A stretch of DNA of 49,500 nucleotides from Bacteroidota bacterium (GTDB lineage: Bacteria > Bacteroidota > Bacteroidia > Chitinophagales > Chitinophagaceae). A program made the position numbers and the translations under genes. Every line of letters begins with the position of its first letter. Position 1 is the stretch's first letter. Location of the stretch: contig JABDAN010000015.1 in NCBI GenBank assembly GCA_013289175.1, forward strand, positions 1-49,500, written 5' to 3'. Shown piece by piece: positions 16,704 to 25,477 of this stretch. The notes beneath the pieces were generated by a model that was not told the origin of the DNA, searched no databases, and was given only the letters and a program-made list of their open reading frames with translations.

Positions 16704-18401
16704 TTAGCCTTTCGATAACCGATAAATTTTTCCGTCCGGTTTGGTGAAAAGGTACATCTCCCCTTTTTCATCTTGCGAAAACCGCAGGTCAACCCGGTCT
16801 TGTCCGCAGATTTGCCGAAGCGATTGCTTTTTGCCCCGTAGAGAGACAAACCATTCCTTCACAAGCGCCTGTTTCCCCAGCTTCAGATCGGCGGTATTGA
16901 TATAAAAAAGTCTACCGGTTGGAATGTCGCCAAAAAGGTATTTTCCTTGTAGTTCTGGGAGTTCCCGGCCTTGATATACAAAACCCCCGGCGATGGCATT
17001 ACCCTCGTCGTGGTCAAACAGGGCAACGGGATAGGTGATGTGATAAAGCCTGTCATCGGTAGGCAGTGGATACAGGTGATTGATATTTCCCAAAGGATGT
17101 ACAGCAAAGGGTCCCTCCCGGACTGGCCACCCATAGTCATGGCCCTTTACAATCCAATCGATCGCTTCGATATTTGCCTGACCAATATTGGTTGCCAGCA
17201 TGACACCCGCATGAGCCCAGGTAATCCGGTTGGGATTTCTGAAGCCTTGGGCATAAATTTCCCGCACCGTGCGGGGATCTGGATTTTGGACAAAGGGATT
17301 GGAGGGAGGAATTCCATATTGACCGTTGGCGCTGTTCTTCCCCAGGGGATCGATCCGCAAGATCGTACCCCATATATGATCAGGATGATGGGTTAGAAAA
17401 CTTGCACCGTTTTCCACACTGCCTCCGTCACCCACACCGATAAATAAATTCCCGTAGTCTTCATCCCCGGGCCTGGCGCGTGGATTGAAAATAATCTCCT
17501 GCATCCCGTGTATACCCGCCACCATATCTATGCGCAGGAGTTCGCGGCAGGTTCCGCTAAACTGCGGAGCCAAAGGGTCCTTTATTTTCCATTCACAGAG
17601 GACCCATTGCAGGGTTTGTTTGATGGAATCCGGAATCAAGAAATCCGCTTTACCCGCATGGGGTCGTTCACAATGGGTCGTATAAAAAAGCCCGTTTCGG
17701 GCATATTCTGGATGAAAGGCAAAGCTTCCCAGGCCCGTTGCCAGTCCGGGTTGGTTGATAAAATCGGGCTTAAACTTAGAAATATCCAGCCAGACCTGCG
17801 GTTTTTGATTTGTCAGTTTATAAATCAGTCCACGTTGATCCAAGACAAACCAGGCATTGACCGGAGTCACCCAATCCATTTTACTGATCCTGGTCAGGGG
17901 CTCTTTGTCGCTACTGGGGGGTATCTGACCAAATGGATTTAGGCGGATAAGTAGAGAGGAGGCTTGTATTTTTTCCGGAACCGGGTTGTGGATCGCAAGG
18001 GAATCTTCGGTTTCTTTCTTTCCTGTTTTCTGTACCTGTAAAAAGGCAATGAGCTGATCCATGTCCTGGTCAGAAAAAAAGGTAAACGATGGCATCAAGG
18101 AATGGTACTTCGACAGGATTGTGTTGGCATGCTTGTCTCCCGTTTGGACAAGGTTTTTCGGTGAACGGATAAATTCCCTAAGCCAGGTCAGGGAATCGGC
18201 TTGGGTGATACCGGACAAATCAGGGCCAATCCCGTCCTGTTTAAAATTGTGACACCCACTGCAATTGTTTTTAAAAAGTAACTGGCCTTTGGCAATGGAA
18301 AGGGAATCCGGTGCGGCCACGCTGGTCGTTTTGCCCCGACCACAGGAAAATAAAAAAATAGAAAAAATCAAAACAATCGGCGAACAAATGCCTGGCTTCA
18401 T
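16704..18401 (-). CDS. Cytochrome c fused to PQQ-dependent sugar dehydrogenase (GSDH/sorbosone-type) lipoprotein
   Basis: The 565-aa protein has a lipobox at FLFSC (Cys about 20). A class-I cytochrome c domain follows at about 35-125, with CSGCH heme attachment and LMPSF supplying the probable axial Met. A six-bladed GSDH/sorbosone dehydrogenase propeller spans about 155-560 (LATGLGSFAFHPEYARNGLFYT, IGVGDGGSVENG, HPDHIWGTILRIDP, YAQGFRNPNRITW, YGWPVREGPFAVHP). Family members oxidise sugars or aldoses in the periplasm using PQQ; the fused cytochrome would accept the electrons. No PQQ biosynthesis genes are in the window, so the cofactor would have to be made elsewhere or scavenged. The substrate is undetermined. 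It is a single gene on the minus strand, convergent with the lipocalin-like gene. Confidence 0.88.
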   Translation of the reverse strand: MKPGICSPIVLIFSIFLFSCGRGKTTSVAAPDSLSIAKGQLLFKNNCSGCHNFKQDGIGPDLSGITQADSLTWLREFIRSPKNLVQTGDKHANTILSKYHSLMPSFTFFSDQDMDQLIAFLQVQKTGKKETEDSLAIHNPVPEKIQASSLLIRLNPFGQIPPSSDKEPLTRISKMDWVTPVNAWFVLDQRGLIYKLTNQKPQVWLDISKFKPDFINQPGLATGLGSFAFHPEYARNGLFYTTHCERPHAGKADFLIPDSIKQTLQWVLCEWKIKDPLAPQFSGTCRELLRIDMVAGIHGMQEIIFNPRARPGDEDYGNLFIGVGDGGSVENGASFLTHHPDHIWGTILRIDPLGKNSANGQYGIPPSNPFVQNPDPRTVREIYAQGFRNPNRITWAHAGVMLATNIGQANIEAIDWIVKGHDYGWPVREGPFAVHPLGNINHLYPLPTDDRLYHITYPVALFDHDEGNAIAGGFVYQGRELPELQGKYLFGDIPTGRLFYINTADLKLGKQALVKEWFVSLRGKKQSLRQICGQDRVDLRFSQDEKGEMYLFTKPDGKIYRLSKG

Positions 18402-18512
18402 TTGAATTGATCAAATACTGAAGATACTGAATCAACATTGAAATTTAATGTCGAGTAAACAAGCGATTCCCTTTGGACACAAAAGCATCGAAGAGATTAT
18501 TCCCGCATCGTG

Positions 18513-19151
18513 TTACAGTACCAGACGAAAGCCTATACCCAACGAATTCAATGGATTTGAACTGAGACTGGTTGAGACACTGAACTGATTGCCTACAACC
18601 TCTGGGCCAGGGTAGGTCGTTTTTGTGGAATTATAGTTGATGGAAAAAAGTTCCGGTATCGTGAGTTCCAAAAAAAACTTATTGGAAATTTTGTATGCGA
18701 TTCCCGGATAAAGGTATACTTCGCCCCCATTGGTGGTATAGATGGTAACCTTATTTCCATTGATGTCGTGGCCACTCTGGGTTGACCCCAAATAGTTTGC
18801 ACCGGCTTGTCCAAAAAGAAAAAATTCCTTTCCTAGATCCTTGTATTTTCTATAAAATAATCCAATGCCGTAATTGTTGTTCGAAGAAGCCTGGGAACCC
18901 GTACCATAGTTGTAGTAACCATAGGATACCTCCAATCCAAATACGGCATTTTCATGGATGGCTTTGCCAACAGAGACATTGAAGTTCCCGACCGATGTAT
19001 TTGCATTTGGGTTGGGATTTGGATTATAATCGGCGCTGGAAGTAGAAAAGGAAAGCTGGCCACCCAGCAGAATGGATCCCTTACTGAATTGTGCTTCCGA
19101 TGCCGTAACAATAAATAGAAGGGAAGAAAAGATGAGTAAATATTTATTCAT
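18513..19151 (-). CDS. Small outer-membrane beta-barrel protein
   Basis: The 212-aa protein has a signal peptide ending at SEAQF and an alternating strand pattern. It starts with GSILLGGQLSFSTSS, includes NAVFGLEVSYGYYNYG and NKFFLELTIPELFSI, and ends in LNSLGIGFRLVL. An Asn/Pro-rich loop (NPNPNPNAN) lies between strands 1 and 2. It resembles other Bacteroidetes eight-strand barrels (outer membrane protein beta-barrel domain) and has the same class of architecture as the gene at 15384-16064, but it is not obviously a close paralog. Function unknown. It lies downstream of the TSUP gene on the same strand with a 205-bp gap, so it is probably transcribed separately. Confidence 0.78.
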   Translation of the reverse strand: MNKYLLIFSSLLFIVTASEAQFSKGSILLGGQLSFSTSSADYNPNPNPNANTSVGNFNVSVGKAIHENAVFGLEVSYGYYNYGTGSQASSNNNYGIGLFYRKYKDLGKEFFLFGQAGANYLGSTQSGHDINGNKVTIYTTNGGEVYLYPGIAYKISNKFFLELTIPELFSINYNSTKTTYPGPEVVGNQFSVSTSLSSNPLNSLGIGFRLVL

Positions 19152-19356
19152 AAAAATGGGTTTGATTATAGTGTCAAGTTATCAAGAATGATCTTAATGA
19201 GATCCTAAAATATACCCTTAAGATGAAGCCGGATATGGCTAACCGATATGCCTATTCGCTGCACCGGTAACGAAAATATTTCGCATCTAAGTGTTTGCCT
19301 TAGTAGGAATCCATGTGAAGTATTTTTTTTAAATTAGTTGAAACAGCACGTACGAG

Positions 19357-20178
19357 CTAACTCAGGAGGATGCGAATGCCCACCAGCCCCAGACAAACGG
19401 CCAGAACGCCAATGATGGTTTTGCTTTTTAATTTGTGGGATAACCAGGCACCGACCTGTGCACCCGGGATGACACCAATGACAAGGCCGATCACCATGTG
19501 CAGAATTTTTGGATCGCTGTAACTTCCCTTGATCGCGTGAACGATCACACTCACGGTTGCCATGATGGCCAGAATAAAATGGGATGTGGCCGTGGCAATA
19601 AATACTGGGAATTGAAGCCACTGAACCAACGCGGGCACATGAATGATTCCCCCGCCGATACCCAATAAAGGAGAAATATAGCCCACCAGGACGCTAATGA
19701 AGATTCCCCGGGTTTGATTGTAGGTATAATTATAGGTAAGGCCAGATTGATCTGTCAGAGAGTGATGTTTCCACCGGGATTGACTTCCATCCTTCACCAC
19801 GGGTTTAATGGTTTTGCCATGATTAAACAACAGGTAGATCGACAAGAGGATTAACAAGATTCCAAAAACCATGTTGAAGATATTCCGGGCGATGAATTGG
19901 GTTGTCAGTACACCCAGTATCGAACCGGGTATGGTGAACAGAGCGAAAATTATTCCGGCCCGATAGTCAATACGACCTGACCGCGCATAGGCAATGGAAC
20001 CGGAGATCGCATTGGTGGCTACAATGGCAATCGAGACGGCCGTGATCGTTTCAGTGCTCAACTCCGGATAACTCAGGATCAGGATCGGCACCAAAATAAA
20101 ACCACCACCAGCGCCGATCAGGGTACCAAACATTGCGATGATGAACCCTAGAATAACTAAGATGGCCATGGTATGCAT
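19357..20178 (-). CDS. TSUP family transporter (TauE/SafE-type)
   Basis: The 273-aa inner-membrane protein has two homologous halves of about four helices each. The conserved opening GTLIGAGGGFILVPILIL is repeated in the second half as YISPLLGIGGGIIHVPALV, the hallmark of the TauE/SafE fold. Family members export or import sulfite, sulfoacetate or other small organic anions; the substrate here cannot be told. Two starts are possible (ATG at 20178 or 20169). No sulfur-metabolism genes flank it. The 127-bp region shared with the divergent membrane protein gene contains a TAAATTTG box on the plus strand. Confidence 0.88.
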   Translation of the reverse strand: MHTMAILVILGFIIAMFGTLIGAGGGFILVPILILSYPELSTETITAVSIAIVATNAISGSIAYARSGRIDYRAGIIFALFTIPGSILGVLTTQFIARNIFNMVFGILLILLSIYLLFNHGKTIKPVVKDGSQSRWKHHSLTDQSGLTYNYTYNQTRGIFISVLVGYISPLLGIGGGIIHVPALVQWLQFPVFIATATSHFILAIMATVSVIVHAIKGSYSDPKILHMVIGLVIGVIPGAQVGAWLSHKLKSKTIIGVLAVCLGLVGIRILLS

Positions 20179-20292
20179 AGACGAAATCAGGTCGCAAGTT
20201 TCATTTATTTCTCTGTATCGGTGAAAAAAATGTATGAAAGAAGCCGCCCGCTGGCAGTTCGAAAATGCCTAATTTCCAAGAGGAAATCCTTT

Positions 20293-20300
20293 TAAATTTG
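20293..20300 (+). promoter_or_regulatory. TANNTTTG-type -7 box, 5 bp before a start codon
   Basis: TAAATTTG matches the Bacteroidetes -7 element. The ATG of the membrane-protein gene begins at 20306, so if the box is used the mRNA would be nearly leaderless. No clear TTTG -33 element is found at the usual spacing, so this is tentative. Confidence 0.35.
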
Positions 20301-20305
20301 ACGTC

Positions 20306-20881
20306 ATGGACCCTTTTACCCACATTAAATCAGTCCTTGCCATCGTGCTGGGTTTAAGCATTGCTCACCTCTTGCAGTCCACCTTGAATCTTGTGCTACA
20401 CCGGGGAAATAAAAAAGCTTACTGGGTTCACATGCTCTGGGTTTTTTATGTTTTTCTGATCATACTTCATTTCTGGTGGTGGGAATATAACCTCACGGGT
20501 ATAAAAATCTGGTCCTTCCTGGAATACTTATTTGTGACACTGTATATCATAAATTTTTACGCCATTGCCTATGTGATCTTTCCCAGCAACATCACCGATT
20601 ACCAAGACTCCTACCGGGTTTATTTCTATTCAAGGAAGAACTGGTTTTTCGCATTCCTTGGATTCAGTTTTTTACTGGATATCATTGATACCCTGATCAA
20701 GGGGAAACAATATTTCATGCATTCGGGAACAGAATATGAAATGAGGATCCTACTTCATATTGTGCTGTGCCTGTTGGCGATCAAATTCGATAACAAAAAA
20801 TTCCAGGCGGCCCTGGTTATTTTTTTTATTGCTTACGAGATTTTTTATATCGCATGGTCCATTCCCTATATCGGAAAATAA
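20306..20881 (+). CDS. Polytopic membrane protein of unknown function
   Basis: The 191-aa protein has about six hydrophobic segments: residues about 8-28, 39-57, 68-90, 113-130, 147-163 and 167-188. It is rich in aromatic residues (MLWVFYVFLIILHFWWWEY). No signature of a transporter or enzyme family is recognisable. Similar ~190-residue proteins occur singly in Bacteroidetes genomes. It is transcribed alone and diverges from the TSUP gene. Confidence 0.75.
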   Translation: MDPFTHIKSVLAIVLGLSIAHLLQSTLNLVLHRGNKKAYWVHMLWVFYVFLIILHFWWWEYNLTGIKIWSFLEYLFVTLYIINFYAIAYVIFPSNITDYQDSYRVYFYSRKNWFFAFLGFSFLLDIIDTLIKGKQYFMHSGTEYEMRILLHIVLCLLAIKFDNKKFQAALVIFFIAYEIFYIAWSIPYIGK

Positions 20882-21224
20882 AGTGGAGTCGGGTTCGAAG
20901 AAGGATGAACGATCCTGTTCTTTTCTGACTTTGTACTTCATTTCTGCAGATTGGACCGGGGCGCCCGGATCCTGAAATAAGACATGGAATCTAGAGGTTC
21001 CCGTAGCGCAAAACAACCCGAGGATAGAAAAGGAGTGCAATCATCCTTGGAAGTAAGCCCAGAGATGCTTTTCAGCAAGAAATCCCCACCAGGGCAGGCC
21101 CTACCAGGGCATACCAAACATCAAAAAAATAGGGAATTATGACAGTTATCCCTATTTTTGTGACATAATAAGGGATTACAACAATATAATTGATAAATTA
21201 GTGCATTAAATTGATGAATGCCAA
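20882..21224. other. Intergenic region with hairpins and a candidate operator
   Basis: This 343-bp non-coding stretch lies between the membrane protein and the XRE regulator. It holds a weak hairpin followed by GTTCTTTTC just after the upstream gene (20902-20916, 5-bp stem), a GC-rich hairpin (CCGGG/CCCGG at 20956-20968) and a direct repeat ACCAGGGCA at 21088 and 21103. A strong AT-rich inverted repeat lies at 21125-21159. I see no plausible small ORF. Confidence 0.5.
21125..21159. promoter_or_regulatory. 11-bp perfect inverted repeat plus TTRTGACA direct repeats, candidate operator
   Basis: AAAAATAGGGA (21125-21135) is the exact reverse complement of TCCCTATTTTT (21149-21159), with a 13-base spacer. 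Overlapping it, TTATGACA (21137-21144) recurs as TTGTGACA (21158-21165), 21 bp apart, which is two helical turns. The position 65-100 bp before the XRE gene suggests autoregulation. A bidirectional terminator is the alternative reading. Confidence 0.45.
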
Positions 21225-21668
21225 ATGAACCCTCCCATGCATTTCTTCTCTAAAAACCTTCGATTTTTGCGCAAAAAGGGCCAATTGAACCAGGAAGAAA
21301 TCTCCCTACTCTTCCACAAGCGGCCCAATACGGTCGGCAATTGGGAAAATCAAAAAAGTGAGCCCAGTTTGACAGAACTGATCAAGCTAGCTGCCTATTT
21401 CCATGTTTCTACCGAGAGCCTGCTTCAGGCAGACCTGGAAGCCCAAGCCGAAGCAGGGGGAACCAACCTTTCAAGCCCTACCACAAACCCAAAGACCCCA
21501 TCCAGTGACCGGCTGGATCCCCTACCAGGGGCATTTTCTGAAAGCAATCCGGATGCGTTCTGGTGGATTTTACGGGAGCTTCGCACCCTTCATGAGAAGC
21601 TGGATAAACTCTCAGAAACCCTGCGTCCAGCCGCTCATCATCTTACGGCTGACAAAAGTTCGCATTGA
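21225..21668 (+). CDS. XRE family helix-turn-helix regulator with disordered C-terminal tail
   Basis: In this 147-aa protein, residues about 10-68 form a Cro/C1-type HTH: LRFLRKKGQLNQEEISLLFHKRPNTVGNWENQK, SEPSLTELIKLAAYFHVSTESLL. A low-complexity Pro/Thr/Ser-rich linker (about 75-105) and a short charged helix (about 115-135, ILRELRTLHEKLDKLSETL) follow. The helix could be an oligomerisation segment. Two in-frame starts are possible (21225 and 21237). No partner toxin or phage gene is adjacent. The target is unknown; the inverted repeat just upstream is the best candidate site. Confidence 0.8.
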   Translation: MNPPMHFFSKNLRFLRKKGQLNQEEISLLFHKRPNTVGNWENQKSEPSLTELIKLAAYFHVSTESLLQADLEAQAEAGGTNLSSPTTNPKTPSSDRLDPLPGAFSESNPDAFWWILRELRTLHEKLDKLSETLRPAAHHLTADKSSH

Positions 21669-22141
21669 CCCAGTCCCGATTTTGGAAAAAATTTCCAAAG
21701 GATGGAAAAAAATGAAGCGTGCGTGCCAAAAAAATATTTCGGAAGAAACTAAAATTTTCTTTGTAAATCTTTCATTGTTAGGTCTCTGCACCTGCTGTAG
21801 TGCCGGAGGGTTACCTTATTTTCTGAATTGGTCCCAACCTTGAAATTATAGGGTTAGTTCTTTATTTACCGAAGCAATTAAAGTGAATTCATTCGTCGAA
21901 AAAGTTATGAATTGGATAGTATAATTGCAATATTTGTTTTACGATGGCACCTACCTTTTTCACTTAGGAAAAATACAATATCAGGGAAATGCCAACGTTT
22001 ATACTGCTAAGACTATCCATTCATATTACACAGGGATTAGCGTTTATTTTTTTACACCCTGCGTAATACAGATGAAAAGCCAACTGGTGAATAACCAGCC
22101 GATCCGACTCGAACCTTTTGAAAACTTATAAATCCTGCGTC
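21669..22141. other. 473-bp intergenic stretch, mostly featureless
   Basis: This AT-rich region lies between the XRE gene and the transpeptidase gene. Short frames are present but lack a start with any support and do not look coding. A partial -7-like element (AATATTTG near 21930) and a small hairpin (CTGGT/ACCAG, 22084-22098) are the only structures seen. The promoter of the downstream gene is presumably here. Confidence 0.5.
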
Positions 22142-23029
22142 ATGAAAACGTTGTCTAAACTTGTGTCAACCAGTAGCGTATCGCTGTTGGTGATTACCTC
22201 CCCGGTGCTGATTTCCAGCAACCATAAAAAAATTGAAGTATCTACCAGTACCGCTGTCGTAGCGGCTACCTACCATATTCCTGTTTTAACGAACAGTAGT
22301 TTTAAAAACTTTAAGTACAGCAGCCCTGAAATGACTGTATCTGTCGCAGAAAAAGCGGCAAATGTCGACAATGCACCCGATTTTAATGCCAGTGCTGCAG
22401 CAAAAAAGGCTTTCGAAGTGAAAATGGTTATCCAGCAGGCGCTGACCATGTATGATTCCATGAAACTGGAACAGTCAGGCCTGAATCAGAAAGCATTCGA
22501 ATACGCCTGGAGAGGTTATCATAACCTTTTAAAAACCGGACAGCTGAAAAAATCTTACGTACTGACGGTATGCGATTTTACTCAGTCTTCCAGCAGCAAA
22601 AGGATGTATGTCATTGATGTCGCCCATAAAAAGTTACTGTTTAACACCTATGTGTCTCACGGGATGAATTCAGGTGTGGAATATGCCACTACGTTTTCAA
22701 ACAAGGCAAATTCATTCAAGAGTAGCCTTGGATTTTTTATCACGACCAAAACCTATGTCGGAAGAAACGGTCTTTCCTTAAAGGTTCAGGGTCTGGAGAA
22801 AGGATACAATGACCTGGCAGCGAAAAGACATATTGTACTACACGGTTCCAACTACATCAGTCCGGAATACCTGAAAGACAATGGTGAAATGGGAAGAAGC
22901 CTTGGTTGTGCAGCGATCCCCAATGCCATGAGCCCCAAGATTATCAAAACGATTAAGAACGGTAGCTGTTTGTTTATATATCATCCAACTGTCAAGTATT
23001 TAACGCATAGCAACATCATCAATGGTTAA
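22142..23029 (+). CDS. L,D-transpeptidase-like catalytic domain protein (YkuD_2 family), exported
   Basis: The 295-aa exported protein has a signal-like N-terminus (hydrophobic about residues 8-22) and a Ser/Thr/Ala-rich spacer. A catalytic domain follows at about 125-290. The pattern YVLTVCDFTQSSSSKRMYVIDV, YVSHGMNSG, HIVLHGSNYIS and GRSLGCAAIPN holds the His and the active-site Cys of the YkuD fold, here of the murein L,D-transpeptidase PF13645 type. Such enzymes cross-link or trim peptidoglycan peptides in the periplasm. The ATG at 22142 is preferred over a TTG 24 bp upstream. The gene is monocistronic, closed by a strong terminator at 23053-23083. Confidence 0.85.
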   Translation: MKTLSKLVSTSSVSLLVITSPVLISSNHKKIEVSTSTAVVAATYHIPVLTNSSFKNFKYSSPEMTVSVAEKAANVDNAPDFNASAAAKKAFEVKMVIQQALTMYDSMKLEQSGLNQKAFEYAWRGYHNLLKTGQLKKSYVLTVCDFTQSSSSKRMYVIDVAHKKLLFNTYVSHGMNSGVEYATTFSNKANSFKSSLGFFITTKTYVGRNGLSLKVQGLEKGYNDLAAKRHIVLHGSNYISPEYLKDNGEMGRSLGCAAIPNAMSPKIIKTIKNGSCLFIYHPTVKYLTHSNIING

Positions 23030-23052
23030 TTTAAATCAATAGTTTAAGCAAT

Positions 23053-23083
23053 AAAAAGGGGTCAGAAATGCTGCCCCCTTTTT
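23053..23083 (+). terminator. Intrinsic terminator of the transpeptidase gene
   Basis: A nine-pair stem AAAAAGGGG/CCCCTTTTT extends by three more pairs (CAG/CTG) across one mismatch. The loop is AAATG, and the stem ends in a T run. The A-tract/T-tract symmetry allows function in both directions. Confidence 0.85.
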
Positions 23084-23126
23084 GAGTTTCGTTATATCCT
23101 TAGTAGTTAAAATCCAATCCCTTGAT

Positions 23127-25475
23127 ATGAACCGACTGATCCTTCTGCTATGTGCCCTTTTCCTGCTCGGGGGAAATGTTGTAGGCCAGTCCCTTGATTC
23201 TTCCCTCAGTGTCTATAACAGCAGATTCCCACAAGAAAAACTTCATATTCAGTTCGATAAAGATGCTTACCTGCCCGGTGAAACCGTGTGGATGAAAGCC
23301 TACCTCCTGAACGGCGCCACCCCTTCGGAACTGAGCAAAAATATTTATTTTGACTGGACCGATGCCGATGGGCGTTTGCTCCTGCACAGCGTATCACCCG
23401 TTAAAGAAGGAGGGGCCAGCAGCTATTTTAGAATTCCCGCCTGGGTGAAAAACGGCGTCGTGCACGTGAAGTCCTACACGCAGTGGATGCTGAATTTTGA
23501 CAATGATTTTCTCTTTAATAAAGATATTCCCGTGCTGATGCCCGTGGATGGAGCCGTTCCCACCCCCGACAAACCCCAGGTGACCATTCATTTTTATCCC
23601 GAAGGGGGAGATCTGATTAACGGCGTTTCTTCGGCCATCGCCTTTGAAGCCCTGGACCAGCACAACAGGCCGGCCGCAGTGCATGGTGCGATCAAAGATT
23701 CAAAAAACGCCATGCTGGATTCATTTTATTCCGTTTACAACGGCATGGGAATCCTGCATTTTAAACCCGTCTACGGAGAACATTATTTCGCCAGCTGGAC
23801 GGATGAAACGGGCGAGCTGCACAACACCCCGATTCCAGATGCGAAAGCCAATGGATTGGTATTGCATGTGGACCCTTACAACGACGAACAACTGCATTTT
23901 AAATTGGAAAAATCCATTGACGCAACCAACCTGACCAAGATTGTCGTCGTGGGAACCATGCATCAACAAGTTGTATACCGGACCAGCCTGACCCTTCAAA
24001 ATAATGTGGCAGAGGCGACCATACCTGCCGGCTCCTTTTCGGGCGGTGTATTGCAACTGACGGCACTGGACGCAAACCTCTCGCCATTAGCAGAAAGAGT
24101 GGTATTCATCAACAACCAGAAACCCTATGCGAAAATTCAGATGAAACATGAGTTGGTAAACCTCAGCAAAAGGGGTCGAAACGAAATTTCAATAGAAATC
24201 CCCGATGATCTGGTAACCCATGTCTCCGTTTCTGTAACGGATGCGGGTTTGGGATACGACAGCAGCAACAATATTTATTCCGATCTACTGATAAGCAGTG
24301 AATTAAAAGGATTCATTCCCCAAGCGGCCTCTTTTCTGGTCAATTCACCGGAATCACCGGAGATCAACGAACACCTGAATCTCCTTTTGCTTACCCATGG
24401 CTGGAGAAGATTCAACTGGGAGTCCGTCGTGTCCGGAAAATTCCCTGAACTCAAATATCCACGTGATCCCGGATTCCTTTCCATCAAAGGAGAGATCAAA
24501 TTCAGTACCGGTCTGGACGCTCAAGATACCATGTCCATGCTCTTGATTTCACGCGACCGCAAAAAACATGTCTTAAAACTACCCGTCGACGGCCATGGGA
24601 AATTCTCCCAGGGCGGATTATTTTTTTACGACTCCGTTCAGGTTGTTTACAAATTCAATAATGTCAGCAAACTCAACAGCAACGGCCAGATCTTTTTAAA
24701 CGCGGATCTGCTGGCTGCCCTAAGCCCTGCCAAAGCAGATGAACCTTCGTTTTCCTGGGTGAAAGTGCCCGAAGTAGTACTGGAAAAAGAACTAAATGGC
24801 AACATCATAGAAACCCATGACAATTCTATTCCTTCAACGGCGATGAGTTATGTCGTCAGTCCGAAGTCCGATTCCCTGGGAAGAAATTCAGAAAGTGTTG
24901 GTCACTATCTCTATGACAATTTCGCGGATCTGCGTTTCCCTGCGACCCTCAAAGAAAACCAGCCGAGTCCCGATGGCAGGCTGACTTCTTACAATCCGGG
25001 ATACGCATCAGCACAACGCAACAATGTAAATGTCACCATGGATGGAAACCCGATTGCGATGGATGAACTAAAATCCGTCAACATGAAAGAAGTTTTATAC
25101 ATCAAGTTCCTTCCAAAACCCAATCAGAAGGGGTTGCCGATACTGGCCATTACCAGCAGGCAGGCTTTGGACCAAAGCAATATCCTGGAAAATAAAACCG
25201 GATTTGCTGTAATTACCGGATACACACCGGTGCGGGAATATTATGAACCGCACTATGATAAGATAGCAGATTTCAAAGCGTCGGATTTCCGGTCAACCCT
25301 TTACTGGAATCCCGAAATCCGACTGGATAAAACCCATCATAAAACGCGGTTTGTTTTTTATAACAACGATATCAGTAATAAATTCCGGGTAGTGATGGAA
25401 GGAATGAACCAGGAAGGAAAACTTTGTCGGATAGAAGAAATTATTAAATATACCAATACAACCAATAAACCTTAA
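23127..25475 (+). CDS. Large periplasmic MG2 (macroglobulin-like) domain protein
   Basis: The 782-aa protein has a signal peptide (MNRLILLLCALFLLGGNVVGQ) and a macroglobulin-type beta-sandwich at about 35-130 (EKLHIQFDKDAYLPGETVWMKAYL). Further beta-sandwich repeats follow, including a second MG-like segment (PQVTIHFYPEGGDLINGVSSAIAFEALD). The C-terminal third includes DNFADLRFPATLKENQ and NVNVTMDGNPI, which resembles a plug-like or carboxypeptidase-regulatory fold. Bacteroidetes carry many such ~800-residue proteins annotated as TonB-dependent plug or MG2 proteins, with unknown roles; there is no thioester motif. The ATG at 23127 starts the signal peptide. The frame opens 45 bp earlier but overlaps the upstream terminator. 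A 90-codon gene follows after 2 bp. Confidence 0.78.
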   Translation: MNRLILLLCALFLLGGNVVGQSLDSSLSVYNSRFPQEKLHIQFDKDAYLPGETVWMKAYLLNGATPSELSKNIYFDWTDADGRLLLHSVSPVKEGGASSYFRIPAWVKNGVVHVKSYTQWMLNFDNDFLFNKDIPVLMPVDGAVPTPDKPQVTIHFYPEGGDLINGVSSAIAFEALDQHNRPAAVHGAIKDSKNAMLDSFYSVYNGMGILHFKPVYGEHYFASWTDETGELHNTPIPDAKANGLVLHVDPYNDEQLHFKLEKSIDATNLTKIVVVGTMHQQVVYRTSLTLQNNVAEATIPAGSFSGGVLQLTALDANLSPLAERVVFINNQKPYAKIQMKHELVNLSKRGRNEISIEIPDDLVTHVSVSVTDAGLGYDSSNNIYSDLLISSELKGFIPQAASFLVNSPESPEINEHLNLLLLTHGWRRFNWESVVSGKFPELKYPRDPGFLSIKGEIKFSTGLDAQDTMSMLLISRDRKKHVLKLPVDGHGKFSQGGLFFYDSVQVVYKFNNVSKLNSNGQIFLNADLLAALSPAKADEPSFSWVKVPEVVLEKELNGNIIETHDNSIPSTAMSYVVSPKSDSLGRNSESVGHYLYDNFADLRFPATLKENQPSPDGRLTSYNPGYASAQRNNVNVTMDGNPIAMDELKSVNMKEVLYIKFLPKPNQKGLPILAITSRQALDQSNILENKTGFAVITGYTPVREYYEPHYDKIADFKASDFRSTLYWNPEIRLDKTHHKTRFVFYNNDISNKFRVVMEGMNQEGKLCRIEEIIKYTNTTNKP

Positions 25476-25477
25476 CC

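Noticed and set aside
20956-20968. GC-rich hairpin CCGGG/CCCGG as a terminator
   Set aside because: The loop is three bases and no T run follows on either strand.
20750-21040. Minus-strand 96-codon frame opposite the membrane protein's end
   Set aside because: It is a shadow of the gene on the other strand and has no signal peptide, motif or plausible promoter.
21925-22131. 68-codon plus-strand frame upstream of the transpeptidase gene
   Set aside because: It starts at a TTG, has no start-site support or recognisable pattern, and overlaps the probable promoter region.
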